Shown here in pieces: positions 10,976-22,286 of a stretch of DNA of 64,000 nucleotides (its first letter is position 1; every line of letters begins with the position of its first letter). The position numbers and the translations under genes were made by a program. The DNA is from Cryptomeria japonica (lineage: Eukaryota > Streptophyta > Pinopsida > Cupressales > Cupressaceae), in NCBI RefSeq assembly GCF_030272615.1, contig NC_081406.1, positions 165,213,521 to 165,277,520 of the forward strand, written 5' to 3'. The notes beneath the pieces are model-generated. The model was not told the origin of the DNA. It saw only the letters and a program-made list of their open reading frames with translations, and did no database searches.

Positions 10976-11279
10976 AGGACAAGAACCCTAATTAGGATTG
11001 ACGATGTCCAAAATGGTGACAAATGAGCACGGACATTGATGCGACAGGATAAAATCGATCAAAATCATGACTGGATAGTGTTGTCGACAAGACCAAATTC
11101 GAAAGCGAGACAAATGAAGAATGTAGAGGAATGACTCGATGCTCACAAATGATAAAAACCAAGTGTGTGACATAGAAGAAATGTTAATGCAACGCAAAAA
11201 CCTAAAATGAGGCAATGCGCAAGTGTTAAAGTATGATTCCGCAAGCGTTGACCATTTTTAGGTGTCTACAATAGTAACT

Positions 11280-12831
11280 CCCCCCATAAGTCCAATGTAA
11301 GGAAACCCACCTCCAGGTGGAAATAATCCACCACCACCTTTGGACCCAATGTTTGAGTTCCCCATATCTGATCAGCATGATAATGCTAATCTCAAGAACA
11401 TTCCAGCTTCTTCCCTCCCTAAATTCTATGGATTGGTGACAGAGGATCCATACACATTTATGTTTGAATTTGATTTTCTCTATAGGTGTTTTGTTTATAC
11501 TACAGATGCCCATAGGCTCAAAATATTTCCTTCCACCTTGAAGGAATCATCTCTAAGATGGTTTATGAGCTTGGGTAGTAGCACAATCAATACATGGGAT
11601 GAGATGAAATAATTGTTTCTTGCAAAATATAAAGAGTATTGTAGAGGCACTGATCATCATGGGGATGATATCTTTAGAATGACATAGAAAGAAGATGAAA
11701 GGCTTGAAGATTATCTGGAGAGGTTTCTATTCAGTGTCAACAAGTCCAAGCACACAAAGATTCCCTCAAGTTGATATTTTTGAGGGGAATCAGTGATGAA
11801 TGAATTGATTCTTTAGATCTTATGGGAGGAGGTGACATTACACAATCCACGTGGACTAAATAGGACAAATTTGTAAGAAGTATTCCAGATCTTCTTCTAA
11901 AAAGAACAGGTGTTTCAAGCTAGGAGCACCTTCATCAGTATTTGGTACTAGAGTTTCTCAAATGGAACTTAGTCATTTGTTATAAGACTTTAAGGAGGAA
12001 ATTATAAACAATATGGCTACTCAATTGGATACACTCTCAGCTAAGAAGAAACATGAAGAAGCTAATGCGTTTCTTGTAGAATTTTGTCCTCATTGTAGAC
12101 AGCAGAAAAAAGACTATAGATGTAAAATGGTTGCAAATGTTGAGGTTCCTGACTTCAAGCCAATATAGGGTGAGGATGAGCAATTTTTCTATGTCGCTCA
12201 AAGAAGGCCAAATTTTCAAAGACAAGATATGCCTCCGGATCCACTTTCTTTTTCTAGTTATAGTGGAAATTCTTATGTACCAAATAATCAATGGAAATCA
12301 CCATATGCTCAAAATTTTGGTAATTATCAAAACTGGTATGGTTCTCAAGGCCAAGGATAGAATTTTATTAATCAAATGCCATAGTGGCAGCAACCACAAG
12401 GAAATTGGTATCCACCTCAGGGCCAAGGGAGCCAGTTTCAAGGGAATTGGCAACCTACTCCTCAGTGGAGGGGGAGTCATCTATGGACTACTCAGTCTAC
12501 TAGTTATCAACAGTCTATTCAGCAGCCACAACAGCTTGTAATAATGCCTCCTCCTACAACAACTGTTGTCCCACCTAAACCAACACAATTTCCCACTCAG
12601 CCAATGCCAAATCCTAATATTAAATCTCAGCAACAACAACAAGATTATTCAACTGATCTTAATCAATACCCATCCTATTCTTTATCCATAAGTGATATTC
12701 ACCTTCGATCTAGGACAACTCTACCTAATCCATCTCCTCTAGTTATTATTGAGGTACAAGAAGAGAAAGAAATTTCTAATCCAATAGACACAATTCCTCG
12801 GAAGCAAAGATTAACACCATTTCCCTAGAGA
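11280..12831 (+). pseudogene. gag: Element B gag (5' truncated by insertion of A)
   Basis: The capsid core starts at about 11370 with LPKFYGLVTEDPYTF and continues with LKIFPSTLKESSLRWF and STINTWDEMK. Then a chain of stops and frameshifts follows (for example near 11610, 11685 and 11775). A nucleocapsid-like CPHC lies at about 12090. The region 12250-12830 is rich in Gln, Pro and Ser. From about 12060 on the frame is the one that also holds the protease and reverse transcriptase. This is one of the most decayed gag genes here. Confidence 0.75.
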
Positions 12832-13779
12832 TTGCAAGAAAAGGAAGTTCTCACAGAACAAGAGCAAGGTTTTGATATTATAGATCAATTGAAACATGTC
12901 TGTGTTAAAATTCCATTGTTGCAAGCAATAAAAGATGTTCCTATATACAGTAAGGCACTTAGAGAATCATGTCTAAGAAAACCTAGTAGGAAGAAGAAGG
13001 ATCCGCAAAAAATGCATGTTATGGGTCAACTGGCAGATATTATGTTAGGAAAAGTTTGAATTCCAAAATATTCTGATCCAGGTAGTCCTATTGTAAGTAT
13101 AGTCATTAATGGCAGCAAGATGAGGAATGTTTTAATTGATTTAGGGGTAGCCATTACTGTGATGACAAAAGAAGTAATGAAACAACTTGAAATCAATAGT
13201 CTAAGGCCTACACCTATGATTCTACAGCTTGCTGATAGCTCTATAGTGAGACCTGATGGTATGATTGAAGATGTGGTGGTTATTTTGGATTCCTGGGAAT
13301 ACCCTGCAGACTTTATGATTCTATCTCCAAAGGCAACACTGGGAGGATATCTGGTGATTTTAGGAAGACCTTGGCTTGCCACAGCTGATGCATATATTGG
13401 ACGTAGATCAAGAGATATGACTATTTTAGATGGGAACTCTACAAAAACATTAGCTTTGTATTCTCCTGCACAGCCCCAGTTTGATCAACAACAAGTCGTT
13501 TGGCCTACTTTGGGGGAAGAATCTAAGGGAGTTGACTCTATTAATTTCCTTATGATGATTAACCGAGGGCCGTTCATGAAATTACATGATGGAGATTTGA
13601 TTCTTTATAAAATTCTGACAAATAGGTTGATACAAGAACAACAATTGCAGGAGTTGGTACCAAATGTTGTAAATTCAGACTTTTCTGTAGGCACTGATAT
13701 TTTGCATACTTTATTGCCGCAGGAAGTCTGTACTTCTCATTTTTCTGATATATCCCAGATTGATCTTACTATTAAAATA
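12832..13779 (+). pseudogene. Element B aspartic protease region
   Basis: After the segment KHVCVKIPLLQAI there is a retropepsin-like domain with NVLIDLGVAITVM, where DLG is the usual Athila form of the active site, and VILGRPWLATADAYI as the second motif. The frame is intact from 13120 to 14103, one of the longest open stretches of this element. An in-frame TGA near 13057 precedes it. Codons 3' of the protease form a poorly conserved linker before the reverse transcriptase. Confidence 0.75.
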
Positions 13780-14640
13780 GAAGTTGATTTGAATAAATGT
13801 TTGAATATCAATAGTGATCTTTTAGATACTCAAAAAGAGGCACTTGTGGACTTTCTTAAATGTCATAAAAATGCCTTTGCATGGGATTACAAGGATATGC
13901 ATGGAATAGATCCAATGGTTTATACCCACCATATCTACATAAAAGAAGAAAGTTACCCACTCAGACAACCACAAAAAAAAATTAATCCTGCATTAAAAGA
14001 AATAGTAAAAGAAGAATTGAAGAAGTTGTTAAAGGATGAATTTATCTATCCTATCTCTGATAGCCAATGGGTATCACCTTTGGTGATGGTTCCTAAGAAA
14101 TGAGGAAAATGGAGGCTATGTGTTGATTATAGAGCGTTGAACTTAGCAACAAGAAAAGATCATTTTCTATTACCCTTTGTGGATCAAGTATTGGACTCTT
14201 TGGCTGGCAAAAGATATTTTTCATTTCTTGATGGATTCAGTGGTTACAATCAGATTCAGATAGCCCTGGAGGACTAATAAAAAACAACATTTACTTGTCC
14301 TTGGGGCACATATGCATATTTTGTTCTTCCTTCTGGATTGTGTAATTCTCTAGCCACGTTTCAAAGAGTAGTAATCAGTATCTTTTCAGATATTTCTCAA
14401 GACATTATGGAAATCTATATGGATGACTTTAAAACTTATGACTCTGAATTTGAACAAGCATTGGGGAGCCTGAAAAAAGTTTTGCAGCGATGTGAGGACT
14501 ATAGTTTGTCATTAAACAGTGAGAAATTTTTCATCATGATGCATGAAGGAATAGTCCTTGCTCATCAGATTTCTATATAGAAGGAATACAAGTTGACCCA
14601 ATAAAGATTGAAGTTATTCAACATATCAATGCACCGGTGA
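13780..14640 (+). pseudogene. Element B reverse transcriptase
   Basis: Motifs in order are AFAWDYKDMHGIDP, WRLCVDYRALNLATRKDHF, FSFLDGFSGYNQIQIA, TFTCPWGTYAY and EIYMDDF, with MDDF as the catalytic pair. Stops occur at 14101 (TGA), at 14275-14280 (TAATAA in one place) and at 14578. A shift of frame occurs between about 14580 and 14637. The motif set is Athila-like. Catalytic aspartates are retained but the gene cannot be translated through. Confidence 0.85.
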
Positions 14641-15240
14641 AGCAAAAAGATGTAAGAAGTTTCCTTGGTCATGTTGGATACTATAGAAGGTTTATTAAAG
14701 ATTTCAGCAAAATTGCAAGTCTCTTATATTCACTACTTAACAAGGATATGGAATTTAAATGGACCTCTTCATGCAATGAAGCTTTCTTGAAGCTTAAGCA
14801 TGCTTTGACCCAAGCACCAGTTCTTAAAGGTCCAAATTGGTCTTTACCATTTCAAATTTATACAGATGTATATAATTATGCAATAGGAGCAGTATTAGGA
14901 CAAAAGATTGATATCTTGTAAAGTGCAATATATTATATAAGAAAGAACTTGCAGGGGCCTGAGTTGAATTACACAGTCACTGAAAAGGAAATGTTAGTCG
15001 TTATATATGCACTCAACAAATTCAGGCACTATATCACAGGATACCCCATATTTGTCCATACTGATCATACTGCAATCAGATATCTCACGAATAAGCCTTC
15101 AATTACTAGTAGATTAGCTCGTTGGTTATTGTTGATGTAGGAATTTGATATTACAGTTGTAGATAAACCAGGAAAGTCCAATGTGGTTGCAGATTATCTT
15201 TCAAGACTTCAGTTACAGGAAGATTCTACAACAATAGATG
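14641..15240 (+). pseudogene. Element B RNase H
   Basis: RNase H removes the RNA of the RNA-DNA hybrid. The connection SFLGHVGYYRRFIKDFSKIA leads into the domain, with IYTDVYNYAIGAVLG, TEKEMLVVIYAL and VHTDHTAIRYL supplying the expected acidic residues. Stops lie near 14921 and 15138. The RNase H motifs keep all catalytic acids, unlike element G. Confidence 0.8.
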
Positions 15241-16690
15241 ATGCTTTTCCAGATGAACATCTATTCCTTATACAAGCCCACACTCCTTGGTATGCTGATA
15301 TTCCCAACTATTTAGCTACTGCTAAAATGCCACTTCATTTCTCTCCTAAAGAAAGAAGGTTGTTGGTAGAAAAAAGCTTTAAATTCTCATGGATTGCTGA
15401 CTGTTTTTTTTATACTGGGCTTGACCAAGTCATGAGAAGATATGTAAGAGAAGATGAAAAATATGATATCCTGCATGCATGTCATGATGAGTCGTGTGGA
15501 GGACATTTTTCTACTAAACGAACAACACTCAAAATTCTAAATACAAGATATTATTGGCCCACATTATATAAGGATGCAACGCAGTATACAAGAAAATGTG
15601 ATAGATGCCAGAGCATGGGGAGACCTGCTAAATCTAATGAGATGCCATTATATCCACAAATATTAGTTGCATCATTTGATAAGTTGGGTTGGCCCAATTG
15701 ATCCTCCTTCTAATGGAAAATCCTACATTTTGGTATGTACAAATTATGTAACAAAATGGGTGGAAGCTCATGCCTGACACACGCAAGAGATAATAAGGTA
15801 GCCGAGTTTCTTTATGAGGAGATATTTACAAGATATGGAGTACCAAGGGAAATTGTATCAGACCAAGGCCCACAATTTACTTCAACATTGATTGCAGCCT
15901 TGGTCAATGAATACAATATAAGACATGGAAAATCTACTCCATATCATCCACAAGCTAATGGACAGGTAGAGGTTACAAATAGGGAGCTTAGGCTATTCTA
16001 ACCAAAACAATATATGTTCATAAAAAAGACTGGTCTCATAGGCTTTTAGAAGCAATTTGGGCATACAGAACAACTTGGAAAACACCAATTGGCTTTACAC
16101 CTTTTGAGATGGTTTATGGAAAAGTAGTAATGATACCTATTGAATTTGAGCATAAAACTTTGAGGATAGCTTTGCAATTAAATATGACACTTTTTGAAGC
16201 ACAAAAGGAATGTATTTTACAATTCAATGCTTTGGATGAAATGAGAAAAATGGCTATCCAACAGACAAAACTAATACAAAATCAAAGAGCAAAGTGGCAT
16301 GATAAATATATCAAAGAGAAAAAGTTCAAAGTTGGTGACTAGGCACTATTGTATGACTCCAGATATAAAGATAGTATGGGAAAGCTACAAACTAGATGGT
16401 TAGGTCCATATGAGATTGAGGAAGTTTTCAATAATGGAGCTGTTCATTTGACCACAATTGACTCAGTTAGGTTTAGGCTTTTGGTGAATGGTCACCGATT
16501 GCATCTTTATCATAAGCTAACTAGTAAAGAAGAGTTCCTGCATCAATTTGCTAAGAAGGATCAAACACAGGTTCCTGCAGCAATTGATTAGGTTCCTGTA
16601 GCCACTGATCCAGTTCCTTCAACAATTGACCAAAGTAATGGAGGTAAGGTTCCTGCAGCCATTGCAGCAAACATGCTTGTTGCTTCATAA
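15241..16690 (+). pseudogene. int: Element B integrase with active-site deletion
   Basis: The zinc region HACHDESCGGHF and CDRCQSMGR is at about 15475-15630. The first catalytic aspartate should follow FDKLG near 15685, but a small deletion joins FDKLG directly to WPN and a stop, so the aspartate is gone and the frame changes. The second aspartate (REIVSDQGPQF) and the glutamate (NGQVEVTNREL) remain. The C-terminal domain has QTRWLGPYEIEEVFNNGAVH. Past a TAG at 16589-16591 the frame continues with VPxxID-type repeats to a TAA near 16690. Confidence 0.85.
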
Positions 16691-17299
16691 TTCTTCTCAC
16701 GTCATTTCACAAAAATATTTCCATGTCTTATGGAAATATTCTTCTTCATAAATAAAATTTTCATCCACGTCATCCCACCTCATTTTCTTATCTGTCATTT
16801 CATTTCATTTCACCTTCTTTTCATACGACTGCAGGTATGTACATATTATATTTTATTTTAATTATGCATTTATGATTTCATTATGATTATTGCCTTTCCC
16901 AAATTTGCGTACACTCCCCTAAATCTTGTAAGCTTGTGTGGACATGTCCTAAGTTAAGTTGGGGGGGTGTTTTATGGTTTGGTTTCAGAAATTGGTAATT
17001 TTCTGTCCTTTTCGATACCTTGAATTGATTGCTTTCCATCATTGTTTTTAACAAAGATATTCTTTCACACAAGGAAGTAGTAAACTCTGCTGCTAAATTT
17101 GGAGATATGTATGGAATTTTCAATTTTCAGTCTATAGAATATTTTGGTTCTTCATTTCTTAGCTGTAGAGTGTGCTATACTAATGTAGTAAGGAATGGGT
17201 GAAGATCCAATCTGCCATGAACCAACAGTCCATGATACGTTGCTGCAGGATGCTCTTTGTGAGCATTATTTTAGGTAGCATGGATGGATTGTTTAATTT
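16691..17299 (+). other. Element B spacer between integrase and extra ORF
   Basis: About 600 bases without a supported ORF. It contains an AAGTTAAG run ending in seven G (16951-16967). No other structure is seen. Confidence 0.6.
16951..16967 (+). other. Internal polypurine-type G tract of element B
   Basis: AAGTTAAGTTGGGGGGG followed by TG resembles the real polypurine tract at 19507-19520 and might prime plus-strand DNA internally. Element G has a similar tract at the same place after its integrase. Confidence 0.45.
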
Positions 17300-19508
17300 T
17301 TGAAAATCAAGGATTATAATGAAGAAATTGTCACAAATTTTATGCATTCATTCAATGAAGCAGAGGCTGTTGTTAAAGGATTAAGGGTCATTGCTATGGA
17401 GAAACAGATAGTTGAAGTTACAGGATTGCCACAGGAAGGAGAATTGTTTCTAGAATCAAAAGACGCTAGAATCGTCAGAGAAGAGTTTACATTTCCCACA
17501 GATGGACCTCTAATGGTGGACAAGCAAGGAACCAGGAGGGTTTCACTACCAGCAGAGTGGCCCCAGGTGGCTTTATATGTAATGAAATACATTACTTACG
17601 AAGGGAGGTATTCAAATCTACATTCACCACATTTTAAATTACTTAGTCACCACATTTTAAATTACTTAGTCACCACATTTTAAATTACTTAGTCATCTAC
17701 GACATGGTCGAAGAGTGAATTTCCCTAATTTTCTATACCACCTCATTTCCATATGTGCCAAAGAAACACAGAAAAATGGAAATCATTCTGTTAGCCATCA
17801 CAGTTTGATTAAATTGCTTGTAGAACGTTCTCTTAGAGATGTTTCACAGATGGAATGGGGGGTATTTGAAGACATATTGTAGTTTAGGGTTGAAAATGCT
17901 CCTGTTGTAGATGATCCTCCATTTGAAGAAGAAATTATTGAAGAACCCTCTTCTCCTATAGTGTTTGCAGAGAATGAATTGCTCATCGCTAAAGGAGTTA
18001 TGGTTATTATGGAAGAAAAGATGGTTGAGGCAAATGTGGAGCAACCCTCCACTTCTCTTCAAAGAGAATCACCATCTTCTAAAAGAAAAGGGAAGGAATT
18101 GGAAATAATTGATGCAGATGAAGAACCTATGGTTCAACAACATGCAACTCAAGTTTCTCCTTCGGCCAAGAGGCATAGGTCAAAAAAAAAACAAAAAACT
18201 CCTGCAACAAAGCCACAGGTAGAAACCATTCCTACAGCCACTCCAAAGGTTTATGTGAGAATAACTTGGAGTAGGACCCAGAAGGCTTGTCCAGTAGGTG
18301 ATTTAGCAAAGGTTATTTTAGTGGAAACATCAAAAGAAGGGAGCCCTACAGATGTTGAAATCCATAAGGAAGATGATGTAGATAGACTATCAAATCTTGC
18401 ATATGTGGCAGAACAGCTTGAGGATCATGTTAAAGAAATTCCACGACCTAAGGTAACACCTATTAGATGTCCATCATCCCTAAGCAGTTTATCCATTGCG
18501 TTAATATTTTATAGACAATGGGAAATAGAGAGGGCTAGGGTGCAAGGGGTTATTGAAAAACAACAAAGAGAAATTGAAAAGAGGGATAACAAAATTGAAG
18601 AATTAGAGGCTAAAATTGATACAATCACTGGTATGGTCCCCAAATTGATGCAATGTAGGGAACCACCAAGAGTTTATGATATGTATTTAAGGGAACGATA
18701 TTTGAATTTCAAATTATACCGCATTATCAAGGACCTTAGCCCCTCTTTAGAAACCCCTAAGGAATTTTATGATGCATACCAGACTTCTCCAATAGCTGTG
18801 AAAAATTTGTTATGCGAATTTTATTTACATAACTATGTTGTAGCTTTAGATAGTGAATGGAATCCTTTGCTATATATTGGTGATATCCATATAAAATCTT
18901 TAATGTCATGGATTCAAAATGAGATCAGCATGGGGGCACAAGCCAGAGCATACAAGGATTTTGAATTTGAATGTCCATTGCCATTGAGGAAGGAAGCAAA
19001 AGAGCTAAGAGTTCTTTATTATGAATGGCAAAAATTACTGGTAAGAAGTGATGTTAGGAATCTAGTGTTGTCGATGAGGGAAGAAATATACCAGGCATAT
19101 GAGCATTTAGTTGAAACTGACAGTGCACCTGCAATGGATGGTTTAACTCAGTGTTGGAATAACTTGCCAGAAGAATTGAAGCAGGGAGAGCCTCAGTCAC
19201 TGCCAAATTTCTAGGCAACTATGCAAAGAGCCCCCAAATATATACAACTGGGCAGAGAGAAGACCAATAACTGGTTATCGTTGATCTTTCAACCTCCTAT
19301 TCTTATGTGGCCACTATTAGGATTTAAGACTACAGATAAGCCCTATGAAGCAGTTACAGAAAAAGCCAGACGGTCCAGGTTGGAAAAGATGAAAGAATTT
19401 TACTGGAATTTATCTTTAGGAGGAACCTATAAAGGAACCATTGGCGACCTAAGAGTTAGTGCAAGAATCAGAAATTTTCCTCTTGTTGGAGGATCAACAA
19501 GATCTTAA
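17300..19508 (+). pseudogene. Element B extra post-pol ORF (unknown function)
   Basis: About 700 codons between integrase and 3' LTR, the place of the so-called env-like ORF of Athila elements, but I see no signal peptide or membrane segment. The N part (17300-17690) has LRVIAMEKQIVEVTGLPQEG, reminiscent of the putative plant transposon protein domain. The middle has a basic, nuclear-signal-like run KRHRSKKKQK near 18170. Then follow a coiled coil (EIEKRDNKIEELEAKID, about 18570) and a conserved-looking C part with FECPLPLRKEAKELRVLYYE. Breaks are a 23 bp triplication (17625-17693) and stops near 17881 and 19212; outside the triplication the frame is consistent. Function is not assigned. Confidence 0.6.
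17625..17693 (+). repeat. 23 bp unit in three perfect tandem copies inside the element B extra ORF
   Basis: CACCACATTTTAAATTACTT plus AGT is repeated exactly three times. Two extra copies add 46 bases and shift the frame. The downstream reading frame (19214, 19508) is the one that would be continuous with the start at 17300 if there were a single copy, so this looks like a recent slippage mutation. Confidence 0.9.
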
Positions 19509-19520
19509 AGTTGGGGGGCA
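19507..19520 (+). other. Element B polypurine tract
   Basis: AAAGTTGGGGGGCA directly followed by TGATGAG, the presumed start of the 3' LTR. It lies at the stop of the extra ORF. This is the primer for plus-strand DNA. Confidence 0.7.
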
Positions 19521-20678
19521 TGATGAGTTGAGACATTGTCATATTTTTATCCTTAGAACTCTTGAGTTTTTGTCGTATTTTGATTTACATAGTAGTAATG
19601 ATGTTTCTGAAGTTTACTATATGTATTTTAGATGTTAGTCTGAACCTATTAAAAGCATGTTTTGTCTTTGCTAGTTTATTCTTGCAGCCATGTCATTTAT
19701 TCCTATTGCCATGCAGATTGTTTAGGGCAATATCATATGTGAAATTAATAGATGTCCTAATTAAATAAAATACGTATGTATGTTCTTGTATGTTATTTCT
19801 ATTTGAAGTGCAAGGAATAAATGATGATGCAGTGGAAGCTAGCCTATCATGCCAGTTGCAGGAAGAGATACTCAAGAAGATGACTAAAAGATCAAACAAC
19901 AAAAATGATGAGAAGTGTAAGGAATGATATAAGAGGAGAAATCAAGGGATACTACCGATGTCTAACTTAGGTGGACATTGAAGTTGTAAATACCACCACA
20001 GTATGTTATGACAGTGGTTTGGTTTAGATTCACATTTCCTATAGCATAACTCTAGTTGTCTCCTTTCTTGATCAATTATCCACCTCTTCTTTTCAGCATG
20101 ATTTGTGTTGTTTGCAATAGATGATTTTTTTTTAATAATAAGCTCTTTATCTTCTCTGAGGTTAGATAGAAAGAGAAAAAAAAAGAAGCAGAGTAGAGGA
20201 TTTTTCATAAGTGTTTTTGAGTTTCTTTGCATACTGAATCATGTAATGACTTCCAAAGAACGATGAATACAAATATGTTATTATGAGCATTTAGAGTTGT
20301 TTTTGGGAAGCTTGGAATCACTCACCCAAGGGGGCCCACCTAGTGAGTGTTCCTGTGCAGTTGTTAAGATTAGTTTTCTTTTCCTAGCTACAGTAAATAT
20401 TCTTGCATTGACTCTTTCTCCAGCCACTGGAAACAGATCCACTGACTGTTCCTGCAACCAAACCAAAATAGAGTAATTTTTGTTTATCTGCATTGAACTT
20501 AGCCAGTATTATTTTATGAATTTATGCATAAGTTTTCCTGTAGCCTTTCAATAGTTTCAATTCTTGCTTATCTTTTCTGCATAATGTTAGTTGTTGCAGT
20601 AATGCAGAATAGCTATTGCAGGAACTTAGTGCATATATAGTGCAGACCCATTTCAAGTATTATGTCCCTGGGTTGACA
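19521..20678 (+). repeat. Element B 3' LTR (end approximate)
   Basis: Starts TGATGAGTTGAGACATTG right after the polypurine tract. No coding frame is supported. The end is set near 20678 (…GTTGACA), because beyond about 20755 minus-strand coding sequence of element C begins. The partner LTR is not in the window, so the end may be off by some tens of bases (20690 is an alternative). Confidence 0.55.
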
Positions 20679-20754
20679 ATCAAATGAACACTAGCTATGG
20701 AAATAGTGACTTTACCAAGTGAATGTCCAAACATCGGGTTGAGACTTCAACTAG

Positions 20755-22286
20755 AGTTATTATTCTTATTGTTGGGTTGAACAGGAGGTACAATTTTATA
20801 TGGGCCTTGAAGCTTGTAGAACTTAAGAGATCCATCTATCTTAGATTTCTTCTTGCTCACCCTTGTCCTTCTAGATGGCTCTCCTTATGACTTAGATTTC
20901 TTGGCAGGAGGAGCATCACCAGATGTAGGTTTTCGGACTACCCTTGCATAGGTGGTAGTCTTTTTTACTTCCCTCACCTATTCATCAGATTCTCTTTCCT
21001 CTTCTACTTCAGCATATTGCCTTATTAATATCTCATTCTTCCTCTTCTCAGCTCCACAAGTAGATGTTGTTGGTTTAGGCTTGGGTGGAGGTATTGACTT
21101 CTGCACACCAGAGGTAGGTGCAAATTTGTGAGGTTTGGCCTTAGACTAATTCAAAGATGAAGATACTGGTTTGGGTTGTGGCTTCACCATATCCTCTTTC
21201 TTCAATATATTATGTGCTCTGGCCCTTTGCACAACTTATCTTATAATCCCCATCTGCTCTGCAGCCGCTTCAACTTCTTTCCTTATTTTCCTTTTCCTTG
21301 TCGGTTCAATGAATTTCTTGTGCAATTCCATATCCTTCTCCTTAAATGTGCCAAATCTCTTCTCTTTCTAGTCCACCGGTTGGATCAATATGTGTTGAGA
21401 ACATGCATCAAGTGTGTCAGCATCAACCTCATACCCCATGGGCATGATCCACATAGTTCTTGGCTCAACTGCCTCCATTAGACATTGATCATTGTCCACC
21501 ATAAAATAGATAGTTTTCTTATATTTCTCCACTATGGTCTTAGGAATTCTCTCTTTGTCTTTCATAGTGGCTTGGAAGTTCTTGACATAACCCCATAAGG
21601 CAAATATTCTCATTACATTGTCACCTATACCCAACAATCCTTCCTTAATTTGCATGGCCACCAATTTGTCCTAAGCCCATTAGAATTTTCCTATATTGGG
21701 CATCTCATTCATGAAGTATAATGCTAAACAAACAATAAGGGATCCAAACTTGAAGGTAAGTTTCTTATCTTGCATTATTTTCTTCAAGTTTCTCATCATT
21801 TCACTTAGGAGTATTGAAAAAAGATCATGCATTTTATCCTCCTTGAGCATCTGATATGCAGTAAATATGACAGTACCAGAGACTGAGCTCTCCTTGTTGG
21901 ATTGATATACCTTGTAGCCAACCACCATTGAGGCAAATCTAATATCATACTCAACTATGTCATTGATTGTCATTGATTGGTTGTCATATTGGGAATCGGT
22001 AACAACTACCACAGTGGTGTTTTGTACTTTCCTCATACTAGGGATATCATCGGTTGTACTCAAGCATGTGACTAATTGAATGGCTTTCTTTGTAATCTTG
22101 TGAGGTGTGTCAACCATATGAACTCATCATGAACCATGCTTCAAATGTATCAGACCCATTTTTCTTCATCAAATACCGGAAAATGGATAAACTATGTGAA
22201 ACCCTTGTCATGAAGAATCTTGTATTCCAGCTTCAGATTTCCCAAACTATCCACCATATGCTTGTTATATAGAGTGTAAGCATGTC
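20755..22286 (-). pseudogene. Element C ORF2, 3' part (unknown protein)
   Basis: Continuation of the ORF that starts at 27217, after removal of element D. The segment 21368-22117 has DIRFASMVVGYKVYQSNKES, LLSEMMRNLKKIMQDKKLTF and MEAVEPRTMWIMPMGYEVDA. Downstream to 20755 one frame continues with several stops and becomes very basic and Pro/Ser-rich (KFIEPTRKRKIRKEVE, PPAKKSKS, SRRTRVSKKKSKIDG), like a nuclear-type tail. It ends FYKLQGPYKIVPPVQPNN and a stop. No family is recognised. Frameshifts lie near 22265 and 22120. It could be an accessory protein needed for this non-autonomous family. Confidence 0.55.
22282..22286 (+). other. Target duplication of element D, left copy
   Basis: ATGTC directly before the LTR TG at 22287, repeated at 27015-27019 directly after the other LTR. 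The host reading frame of element C ORF2 continues across the removed insertion. Confidence 0.95.

Larger units (their letters stand above)
1..11270 (-). mobile_element. Element A: Tat-like Ty3/gypsy retrotransposon, left end outside window
   Basis: On the minus strand the order is 5' LTR (9733-11270), primer site, a 2.1 kb leader, glutamine-rich gag, protease with a G-patch, an acidic linker, reverse transcriptase, two RNase H modules and integrase running off position 1. From about 7626 down to position 1 the whole gag-pol stays in one reading frame, interrupted only by in-frame stops, so decay was by substitution. Tat-lineage traits are the second RNase H with LYFDGS and the RT context EDYVDDLL. 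The right border lies inside the gag of element B, so A inserted into B. The 3' LTR lies left of the window, so a target duplication cannot be checked; bases 11271-11275 (ATAGT) would be one copy. Confidence 0.9.
9733..11270 (-). repeat. Element A 5' LTR
   Basis: On the minus strand it starts TGTAGACACCTAAAAATGG, a start seen in many plant Tat/Athila-type LTRs, and ends CTACA just before the primer site. It is 1,538 bp with TG...CA ends. It holds a 47-49 bp minisatellite in the upstream (U3) half, a TATA box at 10085-10094 and many ATTATGACAAA repeats at 10140-10300. The second LTR is outside the window, so the ends rest on the TG/CA rule, the primer site and the abrupt join to element B gag. 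Confidence 0.85.
11271..20678 (+). mobile_element. Element B: Athila-like Ty3/gypsy retrotransposon, 5' part outside window
   Basis: Plus-strand order is gag, protease, reverse transcriptase, RNase H, integrase, a G-rich tract, a large extra ORF, a polypurine tract and the 3' LTR. The RT signature YMDDF with EGIVLAH and the DLG protease active site are typical of the Athila lineage, which commonly carries an extra post-pol ORF. Gag begins abruptly at the right border of element A, so A split it and B's 5' end lies left of the window. The right border is uncertain by some tens of bases, because the LTR partner is missing; 20678 or 20690 both end in CA. Confidence 0.85.

Noticed and set aside
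10586-11022. Two overlapping minus-strand ORFs with repeated SILSFCDQFVIDR-like peptides
   Set aside because: They are translations of the 47-49 bp minisatellite in the LTR of element A, not a gene.
17300-19508. Calling the extra ORF of B an envelope gene
   Set aside because: No signal peptide, membrane segment or fusion-type motif is visible; only the position matches.
19521-20755. C inserted in B, with C's 3' LTR in this interval
   Set aside because: No copy of the LTR sequence at 28865-30120 is seen here; B inserted in C fits better.
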